Shown: positions 1 to 14,400, numbered from the stretch's first letter. The stretch: 64,000 nt of DNA from Nelumbo lutea (GCA_022828595.1 JAKGHH010000002.1:107815254-107879253), one strand, 5' to 3'. Numbers and translations are program-made. The notes: generated by a model from the letters alone, not told the origin.

Positions 1-220
1 GGGGGCATTTGTGTCATTTTCTCCCCTTCATAAAAAAAATACATAAATACCCCCCTAAAATAGCTATATTGGGGGCTATTTATGTAAAACCCCCAAATAA
101 TTGAAACTAGCTGTTGGGGGGATTAGGGAGTGGGGGCCACCGGGCCAAATGGATAGCCTAGTTTTTGGATGGGTTGAGCATGGCCTACTACGGGTCCTAT
201 TGGTCGTACCAGTTAGTGGA
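1..220. other. Unassigned left edge
   Basis: Contains C- and G-runs (CCCCCCTAAAATAG, ATTGGGGGC). The stretch from about 100 to 228 plus 738-836 may be an older hAT-like element into which the 229-737 element inserted, since 818-835 resembles a TTTACACC...TA terminus. Its left end was not found. Confidence 0.3.
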
Positions 221-228
221 CTACGAAC

Positions 229-737
229 TAGACCTGTTCATGGGCCGGGTCGGGCTGGGTCGGGTCGGGCTTCACTTGTCATTAAGGGAAATATGCTAGG
301 CCCGAGCCCGAGCCCGACCCGACCAACGAGCCTATAACTTGGGCCCAAGCCCGGCCCTGATAAAAAGCCCGAAGCCCGACCTAATAAAAAAAACAATTTT
401 CCCTACTCAAATTAGAATTAAAAATTTAGATATTTTTTTTATTTAAATGAATAATGGGCCTACAAGATGGTTTTTTTCCCCTTTTTTTTATATTTTAAAA
501 CATAGTTTTACATTCTTAAATGAAAAAAAAATTATTCAAATGGACATAATCACATTACTCACTTTAAGTCTAATATTAAGTTGGGTCGGGCCGGGCTCGG
601 GCTCGAGCTATTTTGACAAAACCCAAGTCCAGCTCGAATTTATTGTGGGCTGAGCTTTTTGGCTCGAATTTAAGCCCGTGAACCTATAACCACGTTCAAG
701 CCCGTCTGAGGGCCGGGCCAACCCATTAACAGGTCTA
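229..737. mobile_element. hAT-like MITE, family C, perfect 8-bp TSD
   Basis: Termini TAGACCTGTTCATGGG and CCCATTAACAGGTCTA are inverted repeats. CTACGAAC flanks both sides (221-228 and 738-745). Interior is rich in GGGTCGGGC-type strings. A 509-bp non-autonomous element; the 8-bp TSD fits hAT. Confidence 0.85.
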
Positions 738-1004
738 CTACGAACCCTACGCCCAGCACGACACGGATCATAATGCTGGGCCTGACACGGCCCGCGAGCT
801 GTCGTGCCCAGCCAACCCGATTTACACCTATAACTCTCATTCCCATTTGTATGGAGCTGACGTGGAATATCTTGATTGATGGCCGAATGCTACGAGTACG
901 TCGAGTAGAACTGTAGACAATTAGAACTCGATTTGAGTAGATTCTTTTAAGGTTGATTTTTATTAGATTCAGCTGTCTTTGAGTGTCAGTCTGTCCATTT
1001 CTTT

Positions 1005-1726
1005 GCTATACACGTGTAATCATGTAACCACAAGAATTTAATTCACCCCTACTTGGCTATTCATCAAATCAAAAGCAAATAACCCGATCGGACCGGCCAC
1101 GGCCCACGGGTCTTTTGGTTCATACGATACGGATGCGATTCCACCTATGATCCATGATCCACGATCCACGATCGACGACCCATGATCCATCATCAATCAA
1201 ACTAGATTTTTGCATATTTAAAGGTGCCCTCTCTAACTCGGGAAAGCCCCGAACTTTTCAAAGCCCTAGATCGCACAAGCAGACACAATAGAAGCGAGAA
1301 GGGGCGGACCTCAAACTCAACTATAAATTGAAAAAAAAGGCGCTATAAAACACATTTCAAGTCCGTCTTTTCTCCCCGCATTCCCTCTCGCTTGCGGACC
1401 TGACTGGTCGACCACGCTCGTGAGTCGTGTCCCTTGCTGCTCCCTCTCCCTCCCTCCCTCTATTTAACTGATTTTCAAGTGTCACACGGATATCTCCTTC
1501 TCCAGCTTCGAATTCCCGCTCAGGCCCTCGTTTCAAAGCCTACTGAATCGCTTCTCCGTCATGTTTCCAGGAAGAATGTAGAAGAGGATCGCCAACATCC
1601 CGCTCGTGGTCGATTGCAGCTTCTGTTTCTGTTGCTTCATTCGGTTCTTTCAGCTTTTCTGGACGCCTAGAGTGAATTCCGGGGTTAATTTCGTTCGAGT
1701 AGGGATCTGGTTCCAGGAACCTTGGT
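1005..1726 (+). promoter_or_regulatory. EML promoter and 5' leader
   Basis: A G-box core CACGTG lies at 1011-1016. TATA-like strings occur near 1216 (TATTTAAA), 1322 (TATAAAT) and 1345 (TATAAAA). Downstream is a CT-rich leader (about 1370-1470, CTCCCTCCCTCCCTC), common in plant 5' UTRs, leading to the ATG at 1727. The transcription start is inferred, not seen. The 78-codon reading frame at 1434-1670 starts with TTG, so I do not call it an upstream ORF. Confidence 0.45.
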
Positions 1727-4700
1727 ATGGATTACGGGCTCTCCGATAGCAGCGGTGAGTTACTTCAGGATCCTATGTTTAGCGCGTTTTGTGATCTCCG
1801 AGGAGTTTCTGTGCTTTGTTTCACGGGTTGGGGTTTAAGAGTTTGGTGAATTTGATTCACATTGTTAGTTTCGAGGTGTTTCCCGTTGGAGCTGCTGAAC
1901 GGGGGTGGGAGTTGGTGAGTGTAGCAGAGCGAATGAATTAGGGTTTAGAGCTTGATCTGTTGGTAGCTGGTTTTAGGGTTTTGAGCTGAAGTATGTTTGC
2001 TTTATAACTTTTGAATTGTATTTGGGTTGGTTTTTGGAAGCTGGGTTTATTCAATTTAGGAATTCGCTCCAAGCGAACGCGGGCTAGGGTTTCTGCCTCT
2101 TTGGTTTGTGTATTTTGTTTGGCTTGTATCCTGAACCTAGAAAAATTGGGTGTTGATCAAGGGTGAGTACCATTGGGGTGTCAGAGGTTACTGTCAGTAA
2201 TCCTAAGCACAAAATAAATGTTTTTGTGAAAACCTTAAGACAATCATCTCCCTCTAGGAGTATACAGTAATATTTGAGTTACACGGGATGGTTGGACCTG
2301 CAGGAAGTGATTTATCATCACCAAACTGGTTATTATTTTTTTCCGGTTCAATTTCTATGGTGAAAGGCACATAAAATTCTTTACTTTTTCTTTCTACATT
2401 TTCTTTATCTTGGCGGTTTCCATCTTTTGAGCTTGTTCTCATTGAGAAGCGCATCTGGCATTTCAGAAAATGAACGCATGTCTGTTTTCAAGTGCTTCAA
2501 ATGACAAAAAAAAAAAAGAATTTTACATTTGACAACATGATTTCAACTTAGTGTATATGTTGCTGAACATTCATCGTGCTGCCAAGAGGTTTGCACGAGT
2601 GACTGGGGTACAGTTTTTTTTTTTTTGATGAGATCGCTGGTAGACAGTCTTGGCTATCTATGCGTTAGATAGAAGAGAAAACAGCAAATAGAAAGTAACC
2701 ATCATAATTAGTTAATTAGTTGCTTCTTAAAAATGAAAGCTAATAGAGTTGCTATGATAAATGTTCATTTCTAGAAGAATTATAAAAAAATGTTCATTTC
2801 CAGAAGTCTCTGTTCGGAGGATTATCTAATAGATAATTCTTTTGACTTATGACTTCTTAATCTAGTTCTTTCAATTTATTGACAATTATTATTTTTTGGA
2901 CTCACAACATAATCATCAAAAGTGAATTATTATTTTTTGATCAGAAACACATAAATGATTCATTAAATTAAAAAATCATGTACAACAAGAAGGTGTGGGC
3001 AGACAAAAAGTCCAAAGGAAAATCCCGCTAATCACAACACAGTCCCAATTTATAGCCCAAAGGACAATTTCATTACTTACAACACAACCCCAAAGATAGC
3101 CCAAAGGAAATCCCACTAACTACAACATAGCCCAGAACATAGATTGTCTTTGAACTCATTGCTTTAGCTAAACCATCATCAATGCTGTTAGCTGATCTCC
3201 TAATCCATCTTATTTGAATCACCATATCATTAGAAACCTGCTTGAAGCGCCTGAGCTCATTCCTTAGCCTCCATATTGCTCCTTCCTCTTTCTTCAGCCA
3301 GTTTACAACAATTTTTTAGTCCCCTTCAAAAGTGAATAAGTGAATTATTACTTAAATTGGTTGGAAGAATCAGGTGGAACTAAACATTCTCTAAGACTAA
3401 GAATCTAAGAGAGTTGGACTAAAGTTTGTTATACAAAGAATGAAGAAGCTGTTGGGGGAGGAAATCAAGATCCTTTATATTTTTTATTTTGGTTGGTAAT
3501 GATTAAGAAAAATTTATCAAATTTTGAGGTACAAAAACACTAGAGAAACGGCTATCTGGAAGAATACTAAAAGCCCCCTGTCTGGCCATCAGCCAGCTCC
3601 CCATACATGATACACCCAATAAATTACAAAGGGCAGATCACGCCCCATCAAGTTTTCCTCAATTTCTCTTAGTCTAGTTGAAAATTTGTTACTTTTGGGT
3701 TTTCTTTTCTTGATCGTTCACAAGTTTAAATACGTATGCTAAGAGAAAATTTAAAAAGTACATCAAATTTTCCTCACAAGGAGAGCAGGAACAATCATTT
3801 CTGTTTTCTTCACCTAAAATAAATAAAAACCTAATGGTCCACCCATGTAATTTTGACCCCATTTACAATCCCACATCATTAGCATTTATTCTTGCCAATG
3901 AGTCAGTAAAAGATTAGCTGATTGTCTAACCCATTTGAACATGTCATTTATATTTGAAGCTAGAGATCTTGATTCCCTAATTGCATGTCATAGAACTCAT
4001 GGGCCATCTTTTTCATTCGTCATCCACCCTCTTACAAGTCACAGCTTGAGAGTCTCTTTCATCTCTGGGGATCCAATGGTATGTTGAATGAGTAACAAAT
4101 TTGAAGATCTTGGTGGAGAGATGGTAGTCCATATCTCAAGTTATCCTCTTTCCCAGTTTAACCTGAAAAGATATATAACTCTTCATTATGTTTCTGATTG
4201 TACCACCCATTCTAGAATATAAAGGCAGTGAAACCTGGCTACCAAGGACCTGACCGTATGAATATAAAGGCAGTGAAACTAAGGGTCCTTGTCTTCTTCA
4301 GACTTCAGTCGTCCCTCATCTAATCAATTGTAACTTGGAGAGTTGTTTAGAATTAGGGAAGTTTAGATTTTAGGCTCCTCGCTTTTTTTGATCGATAACA
4401 GAAATCTTTATTAATGAATAATACCTGTGAAAATTAATTACAGAAATTGGGGAGGGAGGTAAACTATCTTAACTCCCCAACATCAAAATGACAACAAAAT
4501 ACTAAAAATGTGCCCAAAACAAAGAATCCTTAGCCACCCCTTGCTTAGCTAACCCATCAGCCATTGAGTTAGCACTTCTCTTCACCCAGCTGTATTGCAC
4601 CTCTAAGTCCTTGCACAGCCAATTAAATTTTTTCTTTTCATTGCTGTAACTCCACAAGCCACTGATATCTCCTTTCAGCCACCTAATCACCACCTTCGAG

Positions 4701-7700
4701 CCCCCCTCAATCACTAAGCATCTGATGCTTAATTCTCTTGCTCTTTGGATTCCTTCAAGAATTGCTAGAATTTTGGCCCTAATAGAGTCACCCTCTCCAA
4801 TTGGCCTAGAGAACATGGCAGTAATATACCCCTCCTCATTCCTGAAAACACCCCCTATCCCAGAAGGCCCTGGATTCCTTAAGCTACATCCATCAAAATT
4901 CATTTTTATGAATCCGGCGGGAGGGGGGTCCAAGTAGGAATACAGTTCCTTTTATACATAGCAGCAGTAGCAACCTCTTTCCACTTTCTCAGCAAGTCTG
5001 CCATAGAGAATTCAGAGAATATCTCCATTGATTTCAGTTTAGGCTCCTCACTTTTCTTTCAGCCTTTGTTTTTGTTGGACAAAGCATGTTCTTTTGGCTT
5101 GATTTTGATGTTGTTAGGTAGGTTATTTAATTGCCTATCTAGTCATCATAATCATCATCATCGTTGTTGTCATCATCCAAGCCTTATCCAAACCATGTGG
5201 GATCAGCTACATGAATCTCATTTTGCCATTCCATTCTGTTTAATGCCATTTCCACTGTTAAATTGTTTGTGCTTAAATAATTTCTTATTACTTCAACCCA
5301 TGTCCTTTTTGGTCTACCCCTACTCCTTCAAGCCCCTTCAACTTGTAACAGATAACTTCTTAATTCTTACAGGTGCTGTCAAAGGTCTTCTATGCCTGTG
5401 ATCAAACCAATTGTCCATCTACCCATTAAAAAAGAAAAAAAAAACCAATTGTCCATCTAGTGAGACCATAAAAAAAAAGCCATTGTCCAATGTTGGTCCC
5501 TGCTATTTGGGTCTTGGTAGGGGTGGATTGGGCACTAGAATAACCTTTGGCTTTTTTGTTTTTGGTACTGTGTGACTGCTGTCAGATTCAAATCCACATT
5601 CTCATGCTTGTCAGCCTGATATTTTACCAATACACCAAACAATGGCCCCTTGTCTTTTGAGGTCATGATCTCTTGCATTCTCTATGCTTTGTGTGAGATA
5701 TGACCCTTTGATTGATAGGGTGTCATGTATCGGTTGGTGGTGGTGGAAACTGTCCTTATTCTTTTCGGGCCAAAATTTTCGTTGTTTTTGATTTGTTTAG
5801 TTGTACTATGATTAGTATTTGATTGTTCAAGTTGTTTAGAAGTCAATATCAATTCTGCTTGTTTTTATGGGTTATAGGTTATTGTAGTTTTGAAACGTTG
5901 AAAGAATGCAAAAATGTCTTGTAGATAAATAGATTGAAAAAAGTCTGAGTAGTGAAGAAAAGTGTTGGTGTTATTGCAGTACTTATGTTTTCATTATCAT
6001 CATCATCTCTATTTCTTAGTAATAAAAACCTTTTGTCTATAGCATTCTCTCTCTCTCTCTCTATTCCAAACATTATTTTTTTTTATCAGTGGATTGCAAG
6101 ATTTATTAATTCGAAGCCAAAGAAGGTACAATTTAGGGAGAGGCACGAGACGTTACCTCCCCTTTAAGGAGGGGAGATGGAGGAAAACATCAACCCTTTA
6201 GTTACTAAACATAACAAAGGACAAAGAAAATTACAGAGAAGCCCAATATAAGGAGATCCGAGTAGCCCCTTGTTTAACAAGATAATCAGCCCAAGGCATT
6301 AGCCAATCTCCCCAACCACTGGAATCTGACTGTCATGTTCCTTAATAGCCATTTGACCTTTTTTAAAATATTCTTAAACTGCCAAGTGACAGTACTCACA
6401 ATGATATTCTAGTGCACAAAGTCTTGAAACATTTAAAGAGAACCATGATATGACCACTTGGCAGTCACCTTCCACGTCTAAGTTTGACAAATTTATTGAT
6501 GAAGCCATTTGGAGATCTTGCAAAAGGGATGTGCTCTCATCACTTAGATTTACCTACATCAAATGGACCTGAGAAGCTACGGATAATACTTCCAGTTTCA
6601 TTGTGTTAATAAATGATCCTTTCTTTTTGATCTTAATACAATACCTTACCTTCTCTTAAAAACAAAAGAACAATACTTCCAATTTCATCTCTAAGGACTG
6701 CACCTATCCTCACCTTGTCTGCCATCAAAAGCTCTCCTCATTTCCAGAGGACTTGCCATTGATGGATCGTGCTGTTTCTGTGGTGAGAACGAAGATGGTG
6801 ATCACATTTTTAGAAATTGTTCTTTGCAAAACAAGTTTGGCATATCATTGATCCCAACATTGTTGGGCCGACCAGTAGAGATTATTCAATTTAGGAATGG
6901 TGGAAGAGTGTGGCAAATTCTGTGGAGCCTATGCCCTATGAGAAATATAACCCCATTCTTTGGTTTCTTTGGAAAAATAGAAATGAAAAACAAAAGTTTA
7001 ACAATCGGTGTCTTCCCTCGTCAAGTATTATTGTGAGAGCTGTGAACTCTTATAAAGATCGTTTTTGTGCTTAGCAAATATTAGCAATCCAAACAATTTA
7101 AAATCATGTAGGCCCATTATCTGGAAGACACCAAGATATGGTAATGTCAAAATAAACTTTGATGCATCGGGAAAGGATGATGGAGCTTGTTTGATTGCTT
7201 GCATTGCTAGGAACCATGTTGGTGATGTGCTAGATGCTAAAGCTTATTCAATTGGTATGACCACTATTAATGTTGCTGAAGCTTGGGCAGCTTGGGAAGC
7301 CCTTAATGTTGCTTTCAATTTCAAGGACCACCCCATTTGTATTGAAGGTGATTATCTCCTTGTTATTTCTTGACTCAAGAAGCAGATTGATGTTCCCTGG
7401 AGGCTGAAGACCATCATCAATGAATGCTCAAAGCTGGCCGATAGTCTGGGGTGCAGTATTTACTTTGTCCACTCCTTCAGGGAAGTGAACCAAGCTGCAG
7501 ATTGGGTGGTGCATCAAGCTCTCTCTTCCTCCACCAATCCTCTAAATTTTTGTATTTTTGCTCTTCCTAGTGCTTTAATGTATATTTGCACAAGTGATGT
7601 TTGGGGCAGAGCTGCCCCCTCTTGTGTAGCTCCTCCTAATCTTAAAAAAAAAAAAGGAAAAAGAAGTGAGGCTTTGATCAATGCCAGAGGAAAATAGGGG

Positions 7701-8426
7701 ATATTGGCCAGGCTAAAGGTCACTGAAATTGTGACAACAAGTTGTTGTAACTTGTAAGTAAACCACTCCAAAAGAAGTACAGGAGGATAAAAATAGGGTC
7801 TCTGTCTGTCTGATTGGTTAAAGTATAGGCTTTAAGGCACTGTCCCAGAACAGTGAGGAGCCGTTGCCCATAATACATAAAAATACCAAAACTAGGGCTA
7901 TATGGGTATGATTGAATGATTTTTTATAAGGGGGATTTCCTACAGAATAGGGAATGGTTTCATATTGGGCTCTAATAAAGGTACAATGGGGTCAGAATGA
8001 GAACATAATGGGCAAGATTCTAGATCAGCCATATGAAAAAGTAAAACAGTAGAGGAAGTAAATAAAGGATAGAATAACCAAAATCAGCACCATTTTTCAA
8101 GGAAAATGCACCCAGAGATATGGTATCATCACCTTCATGAGCTTGAGGCACTAGACACAACTGTAAAAGAAATTATCTTTCATTCATTGTCCTTGCAAGA
8201 ATGTTGTCATAGGTATGTGTAGAGGATATAAAAAAATATTTTTGAGTTATTTGGCAAATTAAGATTTGATTTAAGAGAATCTTATACTGATTAAGTGGGC
8301 TTATTGGATTCAGAACTTAGTTGCTATTAAATTAGGATTGCTGTGTTCATGGATTGTAAGTCTTATTAACAGTTTTCCTGGGCCTGGGCCTGTCACCTGT
8401 GGTTATAGATTTTTAGTCCTGTGGCT

Positions 8427-8464
<38 letters not shown>

Positions 8465-11400
8465 TCTGAAGGGTTACACAACAGGGGGTAGCCCATCCCC
8501 CAACCCAGGTGCAGGCAGGATTTGACCCCAAGTCTCCACTACGACCAGCTGGTTGGCACCTTGCACTTAGTTTCATTGTTTTTCTTCTAGCTTTCCTTGA
8601 ATTCGTTTTAATGCCTTTTCCTGGCAGGGTCAAGACCCATCCCTTGTGTGTTCTTGTTGGATTTTTCCAACGGTGCCTTTTTGATCACCAACAAGTTTTT
8701 TTACTTATGGCAGAGGCAGACACCATTTATCACGGTGTTTGCAGGTTCTCCTCAAATGCCTTTTGATTGTTGAAGAGTTCCTTGAGCTCTTTAACTTTGT
8801 ATCATTTCCTTTTTTTTTTTTTTTATTTTACAAGGATGCCATCAATTGTTTTACCATCCTGCCTGAAATCCTGATAACAAGGGAATCAACACTTTGATTC
8901 TCTTCCATATAACAGAATACAAAGATTGATGCCTTTTTTTATCTTGTTTAGCTACTCTCTTTTCAGGTACCTAATTACATATACCTTGCTTTAATCCTCA
9001 CTATTATGTATGCAGAGCTGGTGGACACATGTCAAATTGTCAATACTCCATCTGCATTTCTTTGGTAGTTGAAAGAAAAATGTAATTTTACCATGTTGCT
9101 TTGTTACTTTGTGTAATGAATCAAGTCTGTACAAAGTGTTATACATCCCTGAATAGGCTGGAAGTACTCCACCTATCCTTTTTTAAGAATATCAATCGTC
9201 AGTCTTATGAGGAACATAATAACTGATAGCCCGCTTACTTAACCCTCAGAAGCTATATTACCTAGATACATCAAAGACACTGGCTGGACATGGTATCTGG
9301 ATATCATAGCTCACAGGTTATTTTCTGCAAGGGACGGTATAACTGGATCCTATATCTGTATTTCAGAAACAAAATACTTCACACTGAGGATGCATTACTT
9401 CTTTCATTTTTCACCATGAATTACTTCTTTAGGTAAACTCATCACAGTATTGGCATACCTATGGATTTATTCATGTTATATTTCTTTCTTCAAATGCCAA
9501 CAGGAACTGATGATGATCTTCCTCCATCACATCAAAACAGAGGAGTTCCCAGAGGGGGTCGCCTTGCAGGAAATGGAAGATCTGCTGTCGTAGGTTCTGC
9601 TGCATACCCTAGGATGCATACCGATATGGAGACCCAGATCCACCAGCTTGAGCAAGAAGCATACAGTTCAGTCCTTCGAGCTTTCAAAGCTCAATCTGAT
9701 GCTATTACTTGGGTATTTATAATTGCCTGTCTGCTAAACATTATAATGTACCATATATCTTGAATAGATTTAAGTAACTGCTTAGAATTGAATTTTCCTC
9801 AGGAGAAGGAAAGTTTAATTACGGAACTTCGAAAAGAGCTCAGAGTATCAGATGAGGAACACAGAGAGCTTCTAACAAGGGTCAATGCGGATGATATCAT
9901 CAGGAGGATAAGGTCTGATAGTGTTATGAAACAAGCTTTCTTGTTTTTTCTTGGCCAATTCTTCCTTGTAATTGGAAGCTATATTGGGTAATGACATTAG
10001 GGAATGGAGACAGGCAGGTGGACTACAAGCTAGTTTGCTCAGTTCTCAACCTGTTCATGATCCTGTACCCAGTCCTACTGTCTCAGCATCACGCAAGAAA
10101 CAGAAGACATCACAATCTGTACCTTCTCTTTCCTTGAATGCACCATCTCCGGCTTTTCACCCACAAACAGTATCTGCATCCATGCAGCCATCGTCTTCGG
10201 CTGCAAAGCGAGGGGCTGGAGTAGGAGCCAGGGGCAAGAAACCTAAATCAGTAAGTCAAAATATTTTGAATTATGTGTCATGTGAAAATAAAGAATCTAC
10301 ATAGATAGAGACACATACTTACATTTTTGAGCAAAAAAGATTTCTGTTGAAGGAGTGATCAATGCATGCCTGGACGTTTTGTGTTCCTGGCTGGCAAATC
10401 ACTCTTTATTCAGGGATATGCATGGAAATGATTTACTGTCTTCTGTCTTTTTTTTGAACACTTAATGTATCTGCCCTGGTGTGTATGGAATCTCATTGTA
10501 CTGGGGTTTTTTGTACAGCTTCGATCATTAATACAATACCCTACTTTACCTTCTTCAAAAAAAGCAGGATTAAGAATTGACACCAATATCTTTTTTTTCC
10601 TTCCTTCCTTTTGAGTTTTTCTTTCATTTTCCTTTTAGGGTCAGTCTATGCCTGATACATCCTCAATGAAGTCCATGCAGTACCCTTTGACAGGTGCAGC
10701 TGGAAGGGGCCAAGTGGCTAATAGAGGTTCCTCTGGTGCCCTCGTGGCAAATGAACCTACTGAAGCAGCAGCATTTGATCCATTAATTGGGCGGAAAGTG
10801 ATGACAAGGTGGCCAGAAGATAACAACTTCTACGAGGCTGTTATAACTGACTATAACCCTGTTGAGGTATATTTGACCGTTGAAGATGCATTATTTTTAG
10901 CCTTCAATGGGATGTGTAGCTAAGCTTGTGATTCCATTCTATTAGGGAAGACATGCCTTGGTCTATGATATCAATACAGCAGATGAGACATGGGAATGGG
11001 TTAATCTCAAAGAGGTAATGTTTATACTCTTGTGAGTGAAATGCATATTCTTGCTTTTTTTGTTTGTTAGATATTGTTGCATTGGCATAAATGTGACGTT
11101 TAAAATGCCAATTTTGTGAAAATTTCAACTACTTGAGAAGATTATGTTCGAAATGTTAAAAATTTTATATTAGTATTATGCTTTAGAGCATTGTTAATAC
11201 TAATTGTTACTTATAAAAAACATTGTTAGTATTAATGATTGAAAATACCACTATTTTTTTTTGAAATTATAAAAGGAGATACTCTTTTAAATAATTATAT
11301 CCAAAAAAAGATTCAACAATGATTCTAGAATCCTCTTCTTCCACTTAAAATGAATGTTAAGGGTTTAAAAAATTACTACATGAGATCAACATTGGGCAAT

Positions 11401-14400
11401 AGCCCTTTGCTATACACCAGTAAATGTGCATGTGCATTGCACATGATGATGATGATGAGTGTTCTTATTAGGGCTGTAATCAAGCCAAGTTGAGTCACTT
11501 GAGTTTTAGGAAGCTCGAGCTTGATCTCGACTCAAAAACTCAAAGTTCAAAATTCGACTCGAGCTCAATTGAGTATTGAGATTCATACTCAAACTCAACT
11601 CGAGTTGATACTCATAAGCGACTTGAGATTGACTTGGTTTGAACCAATTATAAATAAATTTCTATTAAAATTTATAAATAATTCAATATTATGAAATATT
11701 GTAAATACAAATATATTATGAAATTTGATTATAAATTTATTTATTTATATTATGAATAAATTAATATAAAAATTAATATTTACTTATATTATAAATAACA
11801 ATATATTAAAAAAATAATATTTTATTAGAAGCTTGATTAAGCTTGCGAGCTACTCAAGCTAGCTATTATGAAGCTCAAACTCGGCTAAACTAACTATTGG
11901 ACATTTGGACTTGAATCAAGTCTGACTCGACTCATAATCTTCGAGCCAAGTTCGAGTATTTAGCCAGTTGAGCTCGAGTAGCTCGTGAGTTGGCTGGACT
12001 CGCTTACACCCCTAGTTCTTATCAAAACCCATGTAAAAAAGATTGAAGGATGGTCTACTAATGGATTTATTGCCTTTCAATCTAAAGGCATAGCTTCAAA
12101 TCTTCTTGTAGTTTATATCAATGTTTTCAACTTGTGGTTGAATTAGATAGTCGGGTTAATTGACTTGTTGCTTAGAGAAATTTCCAAGTACTAGTAAATG
12201 TGCACATGAATTGCTCGTAGCAATTTCAATAACATCAAAGCCTATGTAACAAAGATGAGTAGTTGAAACATGCATGGTGGATTTATTGCCTTTCAACCTA
12301 AAGGCCTAGCTTCAAATCTTCTTGTAGTTTATATCAATGTTTTCAACTTGTGGTTGAATTAGATAGTCGGGTTAATTGACTTGTTGCTTAGAGAAATTTC
12401 CAAGTACTAGTAAATGTGCACATGAATTGCGCGTAGCAATTTCAATAACATCAAAGCCCATGTAACAAAGATAAGTGGTTGAAACATGCATGGTGGATTT
12501 ATTGCTTTTTAACCTAGAGACCTAGTTCCAAATCTTTTTTATTTGTAACCAAGGTTCAAAATATTGAGACACCCAATACACACGAACGCGCATATTGGGT
12601 GTTCTGATCACGTGCTCCAATATTTATTTTCAAAATTTTACAAGGGATCTGTTTTAGCAAGGCCTACCCCTTGAAAATAACAAAAAACCAAAACACGAAG
12701 TATTTAATGTATTGGGGTGTAGCCCAAATTGGCACTGTATGCTGAATACATCGCAATACATTGTGATCTTTTGAAGCTTGCTTGTAGTTTATATCAATGT
12801 TTTCAACTTGCAGTTGAATTGGGTGATTAGATTGATATTTACCCGTCACCTAGACAAATTTTTGAGCATGTTTCAACTCAACTAATTGAAAGAAGAAAAA
12901 AAGGAAAAAAAAAATATTGGCTTGTTGAACAACTAATTGACCCTACTAGTTGAATCGTTAACCTATTTAACCAGGTCAATGGGTCATGGATAAGGCATTG
13001 GTTTTCTTTTCTTTTTCTTTCTTATATTTTATCCATTCCCATCATTATTAACAATAATTCTTATTTTTTAAACATATTTTGGTTTAATATAATGAACATT
13101 ATAATAATATTAAAATACATGCTCAAATATTACAATATTTTGTATACTTTTATTATTTAATTTATGACATGACAAGTTGATTTGTCTGACTGAGATGGTA
13201 ATATGGTTCCGATCGATTTTTAAAACATTGATTTTTTATCAATGTTTTTTATTTTGTAGTCAAATCAATTGGTTGGATTAGTTGACCTATCACTTGACTA
13301 GAATTTTGGGCCCATTTACCACCAAGCTGCTTGCCTATAAAAACCATTGGCTTAGTCAACAACATGGTGACTTAGCCATTGAACCACTTGATGTTTTGGC
13401 CCATTTATGGGGTCACAGGTTAGACATTAGTTCTATTTTTTCTTAGCTTTTGTATTCCATTTCCATCAGTAATAAAAATAATTATTTATTTATCACATTT
13501 ATTTTTTTAGTATGAGGAATACATAGTATTAGAGGTGTGGCCATATTTTTCTACAAAACTTCTATATTTTTTGGAATTTATTTTATTTCTATGTATTCCA
13601 GTACCTTGGTTCAATAATTCATAACAAGGGAGAGATTTGTTTTTTGGTATTCAGTGCCATGCACCATTAATAACTTCCCCCTTGATCGAGGTTCAAAGTA
13701 TTGATACGTATCGGCCTGTATAAGCCATTACGTATCGTGCCGGGAGCTTCCTGATATGCCCCTACAGGGGTTGTATCGGGTCAGACCATGGTTCAGAGGG
13801 TATCCGGGACTTAAACCGACCCCTCTGAACCAGTTTTGGAAAAAAATAAAACATAAAAAAACACTGACACAGGCTGATATGCCCTACCGGCGTATTGGCC
13901 TATTACTTTGAACCTTTCCCTTGACCCCTTTTCCCCCAAAGTGCTGGTTGTGGGATTCAATTCTTCATTAACACTGGAACAAACCAGTTAACACACCAAC
14001 GGGCCAGCCCTCGATTTGGTAACAAGGGAGAAATTGAGGAGGATGCCACCCAAAGAATTAGAGCAGGATGGGCAAAATGGAGGGTGCATCTAGACTTTTA
14101 TGTGATAGGTGAATACCACTTAGATTAAAAGGAAAATTCTATAAGACAGTCGTATGGCCAGCTGTGTTGTATGGAGTGGAGTGTTGGGCGGTCAAGAAAC
14201 AACATGTTTAGAAAATGAATGCGGCAGAAATGGGAATGCTAAGATGGATGAGTGGAAAAACTAGAAAGGATAGGATTAGGAATGAAGTTATTTGTAGGGA
14301 CCTAGGAGTAGCTCCAGTAGGTGTGGTAAAATGAGAGAGAGTAGATTAAGATGGTTTGGGCACGTGCATAGAAGACCGCCAACTGCATCCATTAGAAGAA

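Noticed and set aside
101..653. Open frames of 68-78 codons
   Set aside because: They lie in or beside a hAT-like element, start with non-ATG codons in one case, and have no domain.
1434..1670. Upstream ORF of EML
   Set aside because: Begins with TTG, and translation is Leu/Ser-rich leader sequence.
12062..12520. CRISPR-like repeat array
   Set aside because: Direct 216-bp tandem units without spacers in a plant nuclear intron.
13638..14019. tRNA gene from A/B boxes
   Set aside because: Box-like sequences sit in a SINE with TSD and tail; no cloverleaf. The same holds for 5.5, 8.5, 20.9 and 22.8 kb.
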